Notes: generated from the letters alone by a model not told the origin. A DNA stretch of 64,000 nucleotides from JAHEDH01 sp963745865 (GCA_963745865.1 CAVUYZ010000004.1:558001-622000); one strand, 5' to 3'. Positions 7,819 through 17,469 are shown, counted from the stretch's first letter. Translations and numbers: made by a program.

Positions 7819-9885
7819 ATGACAAATACCGTTCTGTCTGTCGCGCTCGTGGCCGGTGTGGCGGCGTTGGTTCTCGCGGTTTACTACACCCGCGCGGTTC
7901 TGGCGACGTCGCAGGGCAACGAACGCATGGTCGAATTGGCGACTGCGATCCGCGAAGGGGCCATGGCCTTCATTCGCCGCGAGTACACATGGGTGGCTGC
8001 GTTCGTCGCCATGCTGTCCGTGCTCATCTTCATCTTCCTCGACTGGGGTCGCCCATGGGGTGCGATCGCCTACATCTTCGGTGCGGTCCTGTCGGCCGCA
8101 GCCGGTTTCGTCGGAATGCGGATCGCGACCGCAGCCAACGCCAGGACCACCGAAGCTGCTCGCACCGGAGGGATCCCGGCAGCGCTGCCGGTTGCCTTCA
8201 GGGGCGGCGCCGTCATGGGATTCACGGTCGCCGGTTTCGGGCTCCTCGGAGTCGTGCTCGGCTACATCGTCTTCCGTAACATTCTCGACCTCGAGCACTG
8301 GGCCGACGTCGTGACCGCCATCGGCCTCGGCGGCTCCTCGATTGCCCTCTTTGCCCGCGTTGGCGGCGGGATCTACACCAAGGCCGCCGATGTCGGCGCC
8401 GACCTCGTCGGCAAAGTCGAAGCGGGCATTCCCGAGGACGACCCCCGGAACCCCGCGGTGATCGCCGACAACGTCGGTGACAACGTCGGTGACGTCGCCG
8501 GTATGGGTGCGGACCTCTTCGAGTCGTATGTCGGCTCGCTCGTCGCCCCCATCGCCTTCGCTGCCATCGTGTTCGCCGGCCAGGACGAGTTGCAGATCGC
8601 AGCGATCATGTTCCCGCTCGCCGTTGGCGCTGTCGGTATGTTCGCGTCGATCATCGGGTCGTTCCTCGTCAAGGCCAAGGATTCGGATCATCTGGCGGCT
8701 GCGCTCCACCGGGGCACCAACTTCTCGTTGGTCGCCACGGCGTTGGCAGTGCTCGGTCTGGTCTTCTGGGTGTTCGGCGACGCCGGACTCGAGCATCCGC
8801 TCGGCCTGTGGATCTCGGTCGTAGTCGGCCTCATCGTCGGATACTTCGTGGGCAAGATCTCCGAGTGGTTCACTTCCGATGAGTTCAAGACGGTCAAGGA
8901 GATCGCCCGCCAGTCCGAGACCGGTCCGGCGACGGTGATCATCGCCGGTATCGCCGAGGGCATGCGGTCCGCAGCATTCTCTGTCGCGGTGGTCGCAGTT
9001 GGCATCGGTTTCGCCTTCATGGGCGGCGAGTGGGCTTTCGGCGATATCGGTGGCGGAGGGATCTACGGGATCGCCGTCGCAGCTATCGGCGTGCTTGCGA
9101 CTCTCGGCATCACGATCTCGGTGGACGCGTACGGGCCGATTGCCGACAACGCCGGAGGGATCGCCGAGATGGCGCATCTCCCCGCCGAAGTTCGGCAGTC
9201 GACCGACGCTCTCGACTCGCTCGGGAACACCACCGCGGCCGTGGCCAAGGGCTTTGCGATCGCCTCGGCGGCGGTGACTGCGCTGGCGCTGTTCGCCACG
9301 TTCACCCGGGCCGTCCAGCTCGAGACCATCAACCTGGCGAACGCCACGACCACGATCGGCCTGTTCCTCGGCGGTGCCTTCCCGTTCCTGTTCGCCTCAC
9401 TCACGATGAATGCAGTCGGTCGCACGGCCTTCAAGATGATCGAAGAAGTCAGGCGCCAGTTCCGGGACATCCCCGGTCTCCGCGAAGGCCGGGAGGATGC
9501 CAAGGCCGACTACACGACATGTGTCGACATCGCCACGACTGCAGCACTTCGCGAGATGGTCATCCCTGGATCGCTTGCGGTGATCCTGCCGCTCATCATC
9601 GGCTTCTACGACGTCGAGATGTTGGGAGGCTTCCTCGCCGGAGCACTCGTGACCGGCTTCCTGCTGGCGATCTTCATGTCGAACGCAGGTGGCGCATGGG
9701 ACAACGCCAAGAAGTTCATCGAGTCCGGCGCCTTCGGTGGCAAAGGCTCCGATCAGCACAAGGCGGCGGTCATCGGTGACACGGTGGGCGACCCGTTCAA
9801 AGACACGTCCGGTCCTGCGATGAACATCGTGATCAAGGTCATGACGATCGTCTCGCTGATCTTTGCATCAGCGTTCATCGGGTGA
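7819..9885 (+). CDS. hppA: K+-dependent membrane-bound pyrophosphatase (ion-pumping)
   Basis: The protein has 688 residues and about 16 membrane helices. It hydrolyses PPi and pumps H+ (or Na+) outward. Substrate-site motifs are present: DVGADLVGK (from residue 191), then NPAVIADNVGDNVGDVAGMG and the C-terminal GDTVGDPFKDTSGP. The segment GNTTAA (from residue 469) carries Ala rather than Lys at the position that separates K+-dependent from K+-independent enzymes, so this is the K+-dependent subfamily. H+ versus Na+ selectivity is not resolved. The first ATG before the hydrophobic N-terminus was chosen. It appears monocistronic. Confidence 0.95.
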   Translation: MTNTVLSVALVAGVAALVLAVYYTRAVLATSQGNERMVELATAIREGAMAFIRREYTWVAAFVAMLSVLIFIFLDWGRPWGAIAYIFGAVLSAAAGFVGMRIATAANARTTEAARTGGIPAALPVAFRGGAVMGFTVAGFGLLGVVLGYIVFRNILDLEHWADVVTAIGLGGSSIALFARVGGGIYTKAADVGADLVGKVEAGIPEDDPRNPAVIADNVGDNVGDVAGMGADLFESYVGSLVAPIAFAAIVFAGQDELQIAAIMFPLAVGAVGMFASIIGSFLVKAKDSDHLAAALHRGTNFSLVATALAVLGLVFWVFGDAGLEHPLGLWISVVVGLIVGYFVGKISEWFTSDEFKTVKEIARQSETGPATVIIAGIAEGMRSAAFSVAVVAVGIGFAFMGGEWAFGDIGGGGIYGIAVAAIGVLATLGITISVDAYGPIADNAGGIAEMAHLPAEVRQSTDALDSLGNTTAAVAKGFAIASAAVTALALFATFTRAVQLETINLANATTTIGLFLGGAFPFLFASLTMNAVGRTAFKMIEEVRRQFRDIPGLREGREDAKADYTTCVDIATTAALREMVIPGSLAVILPLIIGFYDVEMLGGFLAGALVTGFLLAIFMSNAGGAWDNAKKFIESGAFGGKGSDQHKAAVIGDTVGDPFKDTSGPAMNIVIKVMTIVSLIFASAFIG

Positions 9886-9927
9886 GCCGCGGGGGTTTCT
9901 CCCGAGTCGCGCCATACTCGTGAATTC

Positions 9928-11179
9928 ATGCCCCTCTCTGTGACTCTGGTTCGCCACGCCCGATCCGAAGCCAATGCCGCAGGCATCTGGCAGGGCCAGG
10001 GCGATGCCGTGCTGGCGCCCGACGGGTCGTGACCAGGCTCGTTCGCTCGGCAGCCGTCTGGACGGGCGTAGCTTCGATCTCGTCGTCGGCTCGGATCTCT
10101 CCCGGACACGAGAGACCGCCGCGCTGGCCGGCTACGAGCCGCAGACGTCGGCCGCGTGGCGTGAGATGGATCTCGGGGCATGGGAGGGTCGTACCTTCGC
10201 CGATGTGGCCCACGAGCATCCCGACCTGCTCGAGGCCATCCGGGCCGGTGAAGCAGTCAACTTCGGTGGCTCCGGGGAGACGATCCAGGCATTCGAGCAG
10301 CGGATCTTCGCCGCACTCGACGCGCTCATCGACCGCATGGACGGTGATGGAAACGCGATCGTGTTCACCCACGGCGGTGTGATCGACGCCATCGTCGGCC
10401 GATCGTTCGGGCGCATCCGGGGACGTCGGACCGTTCCGATAACGACCAACACGGCGATGACCGTCCTCGAGCAGGACCCGCGTGTGGCCGGGGGAGCGAT
10501 CCGTGTCCGGACGTTCAACGATTCGACACATCTCGGCCATGACGCCGGTGCACTCGGCCACTTCCGCCAGGACGAGACACCGGTGCTGGCGTTCATCCGG
10601 CATGGCGTCACCGATGCCAACATGATCGGACGGTTTCAGGGGCAGCAATGCTGGGGCCTTCATGAAGACGGCCATGACCAGGCGCTCCGGTTGGCCACGT
10701 GGTACGGGCCGGTCGATCGTGTGATCAGCTCACCGATCCGGCGTGCCATCGAAACGGCGGAGAAGTTGGCGGATGGTCGCCCTCCCGAGATCTCAGACGA
10801 TCTCGTCGAGCAGTCGTTCGGCGAGTGGGAGGGATCAACGCGGGACGAGCTGCCCGAAGCCGACGTGGCGTTGCTCCGGCGGATCTATCGGGACGGAGAG
10901 GACCTTCCGCGTGGGCGGACCGGGGAGACATTCGAGGAGGTCGCCGTCAGGATGTCCACGTTCCTCGAGACGGTCGAAGCCGACCATCGAGAGCGCACGG
11001 CCGTTGTCAGCCACGGCGCGGCCATCAAGGCTCTGATCGGGGGGATCCTCGGATCCGGTGGGGAGATCCAGCAGCACCTGGCGGTGTCCCCGAACACCGG
11101 TGTCAGCCATGTCGCGATCACCGACCACGGCCCGATGCTGGTCGACTACGCGCTCGCCCCGCATCTGGAGGTCGAATGA
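9928..11179 (+). CDS. Tandem (two-domain) histidine phosphatase, one frameshift
   Basis: Two phosphoglycerate-mutase-like domains are fused in one gene. Domain 1 starts MPLSVTLVRHARSEANAAG and has its second His in VFTHGG. Domain 2 has LAFIRHGVTDANMIGRFQGQ and VVSHGAAIKALIG. After ...VLAPDG the frame reaches a stop at 10030-10032; removing one base (GGGTCGTGAC, expected GGGCGTGAC) joins it to RDQARSLGSRLDG, a normal continuation, for 416 residues. In domain 2 the usual N/G-rich loop is replaced by CWGLHEDGH. Substrates are unknown; alpha-ribazole, mannosyl-phosphoglycerate or phosphosugar phosphatases are in this superfamily. The stop overlaps the next ATG. Confidence 0.8.
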
Positions 11180-11754
11180 GCTACGACTCCAAGCGATATG
11201 CCCTCGTGAACCGATGGGACCCTCGCCACCTCGAGACGGTCGAGCGTCTTCTCGCGCCCAAGCAAGGGGAGCGAATCCTGGAAGTCGGATGCGGCCGAGG
11301 CCATCTGACCAAACGACTGAGGGCGCTCGGCGCCAACGCCGTGGGCATCGACGCCAACCCGCATGCCGCCGACGTGGCCGTCACCGACGGCATCGAGACC
11401 ATGGATGCAGCATCGCTCACCTTCGCGGACAACAGCTTCGACAAGATCGTGTCGGTCCACGCAATCGAGCACATTCCGCCGATCGGCGAGGCGTTCTCGG
11501 AGATGTCGCGGGTGCTCAAACCCGGTGGGGTGGCCCTCTACATCTATCCGGCCGAGCCGATCAAGGGCATCTGGGCGATTCCGACGGCGATCATCCTCCA
11601 CGGCAACCCGTTCAAGGCGACGACCGTCCACTGTCATTGGTTGTGGCCGTCGAGGGTGCGGTCGATCGCTGAGCCGAACGGTCTTCTTGAGCTCCACAAC
11701 GAATTCAACCTGTTCTCGAGCCCGCAGTTCGTGTCGCTGTTCAAGAACAACTGA
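11176..11754 (+). CDS. Class I SAM-dependent methyltransferase
   Basis: The protein has 192 residues. Motif I is ILEVGCGRGHLTKRL, the acidic residue after strand 2 is in VGIDANP, and motif post-I/II is SVHAIEHIPP followed by VLKPGGVALYIYP. It belongs to the Methyltransf_11 type. Start overlaps the phosphatase stop (ATGA), suggesting translational coupling and a shared small-molecule or lipid pathway. Substrate unknown. Confidence 0.85.
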   Translation: MSYDSKRYALVNRWDPRHLETVERLLAPKQGERILEVGCGRGHLTKRLRALGANAVGIDANPHAADVAVTDGIETMDAASLTFADNSFDKIVSVHAIEHIPPIGEAFSEMSRVLKPGGVALYIYPAEPIKGIWAIPTAIILHGNPFKATTVHCHWLWPSRVRSIAEPNGLLELHNEFNLFSSPQFVSLFKNN

Positions 11755-11866
11755 GGCGCTGGACCTGTTTCGTCGGAAGATCAAGCAACGGTCCTTGGTT
11801 TTCGCGTTCTGCGTGGCAAGGATGGATCTGCGCTGACAACCGACCATCACAGGAGCCGTATTCCAC

Positions 11867-13177
11867 GTGGCTACTACCTACGTTCTGGACACCTGTGTCC
11901 TGCTCGCAGATCCCCAATCGATTCTCAGGTTCGACGAGCACGAGGTGGTGTTGCCGCTCGTCGTGATCGAAGAGCTCGACCGCAAGAAGACGCGGATGGA
12001 CGAGGTGGGGACCAATGCGAGGCGGACGATCCGTCTGCTCGAGGAGTTGGGAGCGTCCGAGCCCGGCGGGCTCCGCGATCCCGTCGCCCTTCCTGGTGGT
12101 GGGTCGCTCCGGATCGAGTTGAACGGCATCGTTTCGGCCCGTCTGCCGGCGATCCTCGACGCCACTACTCCCGATCATCGAATCCTGGCGTGCTGTCTCA
12201 ACTTGCAGGACGCCGGGTTCGATGCATCGCTGGTCACCAAAGACGCCTCTCTGCGAATCAAGGGAGCCCAGCTCGGCGTTTCGGTCGAGGACTACCGGGC
12301 CGACACCGTTCAAGTCGACGAGTTGGCGTCGGGGGTCGTCGAGCACGAGTGTTCCGGAGAGACCATCGACCGACTGTTCACCGAGGGCAAGATCCGCCTC
12401 GATGGTGTGGAGGCGCTCACCAACGAGTTCGTGTTGCTGCGGTCGGGAGTCAGCCGTTCGGCGATCGCCCGGGTGATCGAATCGTCACCTGACGTCGTGG
12501 TCGAGCGCGTCGCCAACTCACCCCGCGCCTTCGGGGTCGAGCCGAAGAACGTTCGCCAGACCATCGCCATGCACCATCTGCTCGATCCCGACATCCCTGC
12601 GGTCTCGCTGATGGGGATGGCGGGGTCGGGTAAGACGTTCCTGGCGCTGGCTGCCGCCCTCGAGCAGGTTCTCGAGCTGGGACGATATCGGCGGGTGTCG
12701 GTCTACCGACCACTCGTGGCGGTCGGTCGCCAGGAGGTCGGGTTCCTGCCCGGCGATCTCGACGACAAGCTCGCCCCGTGGATGGCGGCGGTCTACGACA
12801 ACCTCCATGCACTGTTCGCGGATGCCGGCACCGAAGGTGCCAGGTCCGCCATCGACGAGCTGGTCGAGCGAAACGAGCTCGAGATGGCGGCCGTCACCTA
12901 TCTCCGTGGTCGCTCGATCACCGGCGAGTTCGTGATCATCGACGAGGCGCAGAACCTGGAGCTGTCGACACTGAAGGTCATCATGACCAGGCTGGCCAAG
13001 GACTCAAAGGTCGTGTTGTGCGGCGACCTCTCGCAGGTCGACAACCCCTACATCTCACCGTACGGCGGTATGGCGGCGCTGATCGAGAAGTTCCGCGGCT
13101 CGCCCCTGTTCGGCCACGTGATCCTGCAACGTTCGATCCGCAGCCCGCTGGCCGAGATGGCGGCGACCAAGCTCTGA
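11867..13177 (+). CDS. PIN domain-PhoH ATPase fusion
   Basis: The protein has 436 residues. An N-terminal PIN nuclease domain (YVLDTCVLLADP at 5-16, acidic residues at the usual spacing) is fused to a C-terminal PhoH P-loop ATPase with Walker A GMAGSGKTFLAL, Walker B FVIIDEAQN, and the conserved ending YGGMAALIEKFR to QRSIRSPLAEMA. Such PIN-PhoH (PhoH2/YlaK-like) proteins are ATP-dependent RNA helicase-nucleases. The start is a GTG preceded by an AGGAG site. It is monocistronic and ends about 190 bases before kbl. Confidence 0.9.
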   Translation: MATTYVLDTCVLLADPQSILRFDEHEVVLPLVVIEELDRKKTRMDEVGTNARRTIRLLEELGASEPGGLRDPVALPGGGSLRIELNGIVSARLPAILDATTPDHRILACCLNLQDAGFDASLVTKDASLRIKGAQLGVSVEDYRADTVQVDELASGVVEHECSGETIDRLFTEGKIRLDGVEALTNEFVLLRSGVSRSAIARVIESSPDVVVERVANSPRAFGVEPKNVRQTIAMHHLLDPDIPAVSLMGMAGSGKTFLALAAALEQVLELGRYRRVSVYRPLVAVGRQEVGFLPGDLDDKLAPWMAAVYDNLHALFADAGTEGARSAIDELVERNELEMAAVTYLRGRSITGEFVIIDEAQNLELSTLKVIMTRLAKDSKVVLCGDLSQVDNPYISPYGGMAALIEKFRGSPLFGHVILQRSIRSPLAEMAATKL

Positions 13178-13236
13178 TTCTCGGGCTCTGATGAGAGCGG
13201 CCATGACGGGAGTGAATTGCACAGGATCGCCTGCAG

Positions 13237-13283
13237 CGACCGACAATGCTGTGTTCATCGGTCGTAGCCGTGTGGCGCATTGT
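13237..13283 (+). other. Possible RNA pseudoknot in the 190-base gap before kbl
   Basis: CGACCGA (13237-13243) can pair with TCGGTCG (13258-13264), and ACAATGC (13243-13249) with GCATTGT (13277-13283). The two stems interleave as in an H-type pseudoknot. The kbl -10 box lies downstream at 13354, so this element would not be in the kbl transcript from that promoter. It may belong to the phoH 3' end or be chance. Confidence 0.25.
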
Positions 13284-13353
13284 TGTGCCGTGCAAAACGC
13301 CCGGACAACAAGTTCGTTCCCTTCAGAACCTGCGCCGACGAGGCATCTCGGGA

Positions 13354-13359
13354 TAGGGT
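13354..13359 (+). promoter_or_regulatory. Leaderless -10 box of kbl
   Basis: TAGGGT lies 7 bases before the ATG at 13367, with no ribosome-binding site. It fixes the kbl start. Confidence 0.55.
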
Positions 13360-13366
13360 CCAGGGC

Positions 13367-14557
13367 ATGACTCGAGAAGCGTTCTATGACAGAGTGGGCA
13401 CTGACCTCCAGCAGATCAAGGACGAAGGTCTGTGGAAGTCGGAGCGGACGATCATCTCCCCGCAAGGCGGGACGATCGAAACCGCTGACGACGGAGCCGT
13501 GCTCAACTTCTGTGCCAACAACTATTTGGGCCTTGCCGATGATCCTGCGCTCATTCAGGCAGCCAATCGGGCGATGGCCGAGTACGGATACGGGATGGCC
13601 TCGGTGAGGTTCATCTGCGGCACGACCGACCTGCATCTGGAGCTCGAGGATCGAACCGCCGACTTCCTCGGCACCGAGGCCGCCATCACGTTCGCCGCGT
13701 GTTTCGACGCCAATGGCGCCGTGTTCGAGCCCCTGCTCGGTGAGGGTGACGCCATCGTCTCCGACACCTTGAATCACGCGTCGATCATCGACGGGATTCG
13801 CCTCAGCAAGGCCGGCCGATATCGGTACGCCACTCGAGATCTCGACGACCTCGACCGGGTGCTGGGACAGGCACGCGCCGACGGGGCAGAGACCATCCTC
13901 ATCGCCACCGACGGGGTGTTCTCGATGGACGGGTTCATCGCTGACCTCGCCGGCATCTGCGCGCTCGCCGACGATCACGGAGCCCTGGTCATGGTCGACG
14001 ACTGCCATGCGACCGGGTTCGTCGGGCCAGGCGGGCGTGGCACTCCAGCGCTCCACGGTGTCGTGGACCGCGTTGACATCGTCACAGGGACCTTCGGCAA
14101 GGCACTGGGTGGCGGGATGGGGGGATTCATCGCCGCTCGACAGGAGATCGTCGACCTGCTCAGACAGCGTGGTCGCCCGTACCTGTTCTCGAACGCCCTC
14201 GCCCCCGGTCTCGTCGGCGGGGCCATCGCCGGAATCGATCTCATCGAGGAATCGGACGATCTGCGCGAGCAACTCGCCGCCAACGCGTCGCACTTCCGTG
14301 AGGGATTGGTGCGGGCCGGCTTCGAGCTCACGGGATCGGGTCATCCCATCATCCCGGTCATGATCGGCGACGCCCGGCTCGCCACAGAGATGGCTGATCG
14401 GCTCCTTGCTCGCGGCATCTACGTCATCGCCTTCTCCTCTCCCGTGGTGCCGAAGGGTCTCGCACGCATCAGGACCCAGATGAGTGCCGCCCACTCGCGA
14501 GAAGATCTCGACCGCACGATCGAAGCTTTCTCGGACGTGGGGCGGAACTCGGTGTGA
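13367..14557 (+). CDS. kbl: Glycine C-acetyltransferase (2-amino-3-ketobutyrate CoA ligase)
   Basis: The protein has 396 residues, the usual length. It is a fold-type I PLP enzyme of the alpha-oxoamine synthase family. Family motifs are NFCANNYLGLADDP, the G-rich stretch YGYGMASVRFICGTTDLH, and the PLP lysine in VTGTFGKALGG. It cleaves 2-amino-3-ketobutyrate with CoA to glycine and acetyl-CoA. The next gene, tdh, makes its unstable substrate from threonine, and only 7 bases separate them, which favours kbl over related serine palmitoyltransferase or AONS activities. Confidence 0.95.
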   Translation: MTREAFYDRVGTDLQQIKDEGLWKSERTIISPQGGTIETADDGAVLNFCANNYLGLADDPALIQAANRAMAEYGYGMASVRFICGTTDLHLELEDRTADFLGTEAAITFAACFDANGAVFEPLLGEGDAIVSDTLNHASIIDGIRLSKAGRYRYATRDLDDLDRVLGQARADGAETILIATDGVFSMDGFIADLAGICALADDHGALVMVDDCHATGFVGPGGRGTPALHGVVDRVDIVTGTFGKALGGGMGGFIAARQEIVDLLRQRGRPYLFSNALAPGLVGGAIAGIDLIEESDDLREQLAANASHFREGLVRAGFELTGSGHPIIPVMIGDARLATEMADRLLARGIYVIAFSSPVVPKGLARIRTQMSAAHSREDLDRTIEAFSDVGRNSV

Positions 14558-14564
14558 TCTCCTG

Positions 14565-15590
14565 ATGAGGGCCATCGTCAAGCCGGCGGCGGAATCGGGT
14601 CTCGACATGATCGATGTCGATCCGCCCGAACCGGGCCCGACCGACGTGCTCATCGACGTGCGGTACACCTCGATCTGTGGGACCGACCTGCACATCTACG
14701 ACTGGGACGACTGGGCGGCAGAGACGATCCCCGTCGGGATGACGATCGGGCACGAGTTCAGCGGTGTCGTCTCGGCGGTCGGATCCGCGGTCACCGATGT
14801 CGACGTCGGGGAACGGGTGACCGGAGAGGGCCACATCACCTGCGGCCATTGCCGCAACTGTCGCGCCGGCCGCCGTCACTTGTGCCCGAACACACTCGGC
14901 ATCGGCGTGAACCGGTCGGGTGCGTTCGCACAGCAGATCGTCATTCCGGCGCAGAACGTCTTCGAGCTTCCCGGTCACGTCCCGTTGGAGCTGGGGTCGA
15001 TCTTCGATCCGTTCGGCAATGCCACCCACACGACGCTGGCCTTCAATCTCGCCGCAGAAGACGTCTTGATCACCGGGGCCGGCCCGATCGGCTGCATGGC
15101 TGCGGCGATCGCATCGCATGTCGGAGCGAGGAATGTGGTCGTCACGGACATCAACCCGTACCGACTGGAACTGGCGGCACGACTCGGTGCGAGTCACACG
15201 GTGGACGTGTCCACAACCGGTCTGCCCGAGGTGATGGCTGAGCTGGGGATCAGAGAAGGGTTCGACATCGGTCTCGAGATGTCCGGCGCCCCGGCCGCCC
15301 TCCGGTCGATGCTTCCCGCCATGATCCACGGAGGGCAGATCGCGCTGCTCGGCCTTCTCCCCGACGATGTTGCGATCGACTGGAGCAAAGTCATCTTCAA
15401 GAGCCTCACACTCAAGGGGATCTACGGACGCGAGATGTACGACACGTGGTACAAGATGTCGGTGTTCCTCGAGGGCGGGCTCGATTTGTCGCCCGTCATC
15501 ACGCATCGGTACCCGGCGGCAGATTTCGAAGAGGCGTTCGAGATCGTCAGATCGGGGCAATCGGGGAAGGTGGTCCTCGACTGGACCTGA
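14565..15590 (+). CDS. tdh: L-threonine 3-dehydrogenase
   Basis: The protein has 341 residues and is a zinc medium-chain dehydrogenase. The catalytic zinc site is Cys in SICGTDLHIYDWD with His-Glu in IGHEFSG. The structural zinc cluster is CGHCRNCRAGRRHLC. The NAD-binding glycine motif is TGAGPIGCMA. The DLHIYxWD sequence is specific to threonine dehydrogenases. It oxidises threonine to 2-amino-3-ketobutyrate for Kbl, so the operon converts threonine to glycine and acetyl-CoA in the cytoplasm. Confidence 0.95.
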   Translation: MRAIVKPAAESGLDMIDVDPPEPGPTDVLIDVRYTSICGTDLHIYDWDDWAAETIPVGMTIGHEFSGVVSAVGSAVTDVDVGERVTGEGHITCGHCRNCRAGRRHLCPNTLGIGVNRSGAFAQQIVIPAQNVFELPGHVPLELGSIFDPFGNATHTTLAFNLAAEDVLITGAGPIGCMAAAIASHVGARNVVVTDINPYRLELAARLGASHTVDVSTTGLPEVMAELGIREGFDIGLEMSGAPAALRSMLPAMIHGGQIALLGLLPDDVAIDWSKVIFKSLTLKGIYGREMYDTWYKMSVFLEGGLDLSPVITHRYPAADFEEAFEIVRSGQSGKVVLDWT

Positions 15591-15629
15591 GGCGGGATCG
15601 CTGTCTCACCATTCTCGGGCAGCGCGTCA

Positions 15630-15635
15630 TACACT
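15630..15635 (+). promoter_or_regulatory. Leaderless -10 box before the YgjV-like gene
   Basis: TACACT lies 7 bases before a GTG at 15643. It supports that GTG as the real start even though the frame breaks a few codons later. Confidence 0.5.
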
Positions 15636-15642
15636 CCGAACG

Positions 15643-16276
15643 GTGAACGATCTGGCCTCTGGAGATCCTCGGATACGTCGCTTCCGCGCTCATCGTGCTG
15701 TCGCTGGCGATGACGTCGGTGGTCCGGCTGAGGATCGTCTCACTCGTCGGATCGGCGACCTTCGCCGTCTACGGGATCCTGATCGGCGCACTCCCGGTCG
15801 CCCTCACGAACGGAATCATCGTCGTCATCAATGCGGTGTATCTGTATCGGCTCTTCACTGAGGACGAGGCGTTCGACGTGCTCGAGGTGTCCTCGGATTC
15901 CGAGTTCATCACCAGCTATCTCGACCACTACGCCGACGACGTCGAGGTGGTCTGGCCCGGCTACCACTACCAGCCCAAGGACCATCAGATTCGGCTGATC
16001 GTGTTGCGCAACTTGGCCCTCGCCGGTCTGTTCATCGCCCGGATCGACGGCGATACTGCCATCGTCGAGATCGACTACGCCGGGCCCGACTTCCGCGATC
16101 TCAAGAACGCCAGATTCCTGTTCGGCTCTCGCAGCAGTCTCCTGGTCGAACGCGGGATCCGCACCGTTGTGACGAGGGCCGACAGCACGGTGCACGAGAA
16201 GTTCCTCCAGCGGTTCGGTTTCGAACTGCGGGATGGGCATTATGAGTTCGATCTCGGGCCTAGCGTGCGGGTATGA
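15643..16276 (+). CDS. YgjV-like membrane protein fused to a C-terminal GNAT-like domain (one frameshift)
   Basis: The N-terminus holds two or three membrane helices (GYVASALIVLSLAMTS, ATFAVYGILIGALPVAL, NAVYLYRLF), as in the YgjV/inner-membrane family. The rest (about 75-210) is soluble; IRLIVLRNLALAGLFIA to FLQRFGFELRDGHYEF looks like an acetyltransferase-related fold. The GTG start reads VNDLA and then the frame is lost; deleting one T (GCCTCTGGAG) gives LEILGYVASALIVL and a 210-residue protein. Without this correction the first usable start would be the ATG at 15710 within the helices. The function is unknown. It overlaps the next gene by 4 bases. Confidence 0.6.
16261..16266 (+). promoter_or_regulatory. 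Leaderless -10 box of the M20 amidohydrolase
   Basis: TAGCGT lies 6 bases before the ATG at 16273, inside the end of the preceding gene. The amidohydrolase may therefore be made independently of its upstream neighbour. Confidence 0.5.
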
Positions 16277-17469
16277 CCTTTGCACCCCTCCTCGACGAGG
16301 CGTCCGCGCTCCTGCCCGAGATCATCCACTTGCGGCGTGCACTCCATCGGAATCCCGAAGTCGGGCTTCGGCTCCCCGGGACGAGAGCTCTGGTGCTCGA
16401 AGCGCTCGCCGGACTCGATCTCCGGATCATCGAACACGTCGAGACCAGTGGTGTCGTCGCCGTGCTCGAAGGTGGGAAACCGGGACCAACGGTGCTCCTG
16501 AGAGGCGACATGGATGGGCTCCCGGTCGCCGAGAAGACAGGACTCGAGTTCGCCAGCGTCACCGGCGACACGATGCACGCTTGCGGCCACGACATGCACA
16601 CCTCGATGCTCGTCGGGGCTGCCCGGATGCTGACCGGGCGCAGAGAGGAGTTGGCCGGCAACGTGGTGTTCATGTTCCAGCCGGGTGAAGAGGGCTATCA
16701 CGGCGCCAGGTTCATGCTCGAGGAGGGCTTGCTCGATGTCACCGGCGATGCACCATCTGTCGGTCTGGCGCTCCATGTCACCACCATCGTCGAGAGCGGC
16801 AAACTCGCCGTCAGGTCGGGGCCGATGATGGCGAGTGCCGACCAGCTGGAGATCACGATCATCGGGGCGGGTGGCCATGCCTCGCGACCCGATGGCGCCA
16901 ACGATCCGGTTGCGGTCGCAGCGGAGGTGATCATGGCGATCCAGACCGCGGTGACGAGGAAGATCAGCGTCTTCGATCCGGCCGTGTGCACGATCACCTC
17001 GATCGATGCCGGCCATGCCCACAACATCATCCCCGAGCGGGTCGTCCTCCGCGGAACCATCAGGGCACTGTCGGTCGACACGAGGTCGCGGATGCATGAG
17101 CTGGTTCCGCAGGTGGCAGATGGTGTGTGCGCTGCCCACGGCGTGGTGGCAGAGATCAAGATCGAGAACGGATACCCCGTCACGGTCAACGACCCGTCAT
17201 CGACTGCAGAGTTGCTGCTCGCCGCCCAGTCCTTGGTCGGGACAGCGAACATCGTCCGCCTGCCCACGCCGTCGATGGGGGCCGAGGACTGGTCGTATGT
17301 CCTCGAGAAGATCCCGGGAGCGATGTTCTTCCTGGGAGCGTGCCCGCCGAATCTGTCGCCTGACACCGCACCGTACACCCACTCGAACATCGTGACGTTC
17401 GACGAACAGGCGATGGCGACGGGGATGGCGTTCTACACGGCTGCGGCCCTCCAGAGGCTGCAGTCATAG
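16273..17469 (+). CDS. M20 family metallo-amidohydrolase (hippurate / N-acyl amino acid hydrolase type)
   Basis: The protein has 398 residues, standard for M20D. Metal-binding motifs are RGDMDGLPV, ACGHDMHTSMLVGAA, QPGEEGYHGA and a late His (THSNIVTFDE). The dimerisation or lid domain includes GAGGHASRPDGANDP. It hydrolyses an N-acyl amide bond of an amino acid in the cytoplasm; the natural substrate is not determinable (hippurate, N-acetyl-amino acids and IAA conjugates are all known for the family). Convergent with glnD, 10 bases apart. Confidence 0.9.
   Translation: MTFAPLLDEASALLPEIIHLRRALHRNPEVGLRLPGTRALVLEALAGLDLRIIEHVETSGVVAVLEGGKPGPTVLLRGDMDGLPVAEKTGLEFASVTGDTMHACGHDMHTSMLVGAARMLTGRREELAGNVVFMFQPGEEGYHGARFMLEEGLLDVTGDAPSVGLALHVTTIVESGKLAVRSGPMMASADQLEITIIGAGGHASRPDGANDPVAVAAEVIMAIQTAVTRKISVFDPAVCTITSIDAGHAHNIIPERVVLRGTIRALSVDTRSRMHELVPQVADGVCAAHGVVAEIKIENGYPVTVNDPSSTAELLLAAQSLVGTANIVRLPTPSMGAEDWSYVLEKIPGAMFFLGACPPNLSPDTAPYTHSNIVTFDEQAMATGMAFYTAAALQRLQS

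Noticed and set aside
7429..9177. Long minus-strand ORF (582 codons) opposite hppA
   Set aside because: Its composition is that of an antisense frame of a high-GC gene (Asp/Arg/Gly-rich, no motifs), while hppA on the plus strand is unmistakable.
10030..10032. Early stop reading the phosphatase fusion as a 34-codon gene
   Set aside because: The sequence continues perfectly in the next frame after removing one base, so this is a frameshift, not a natural end.
13055..14695. 546-codon minus-strand ORF opposite kbl
   Set aside because: Antisense shadow; kbl has complete PLP-enzyme motifs, a promoter box and a partner gene.
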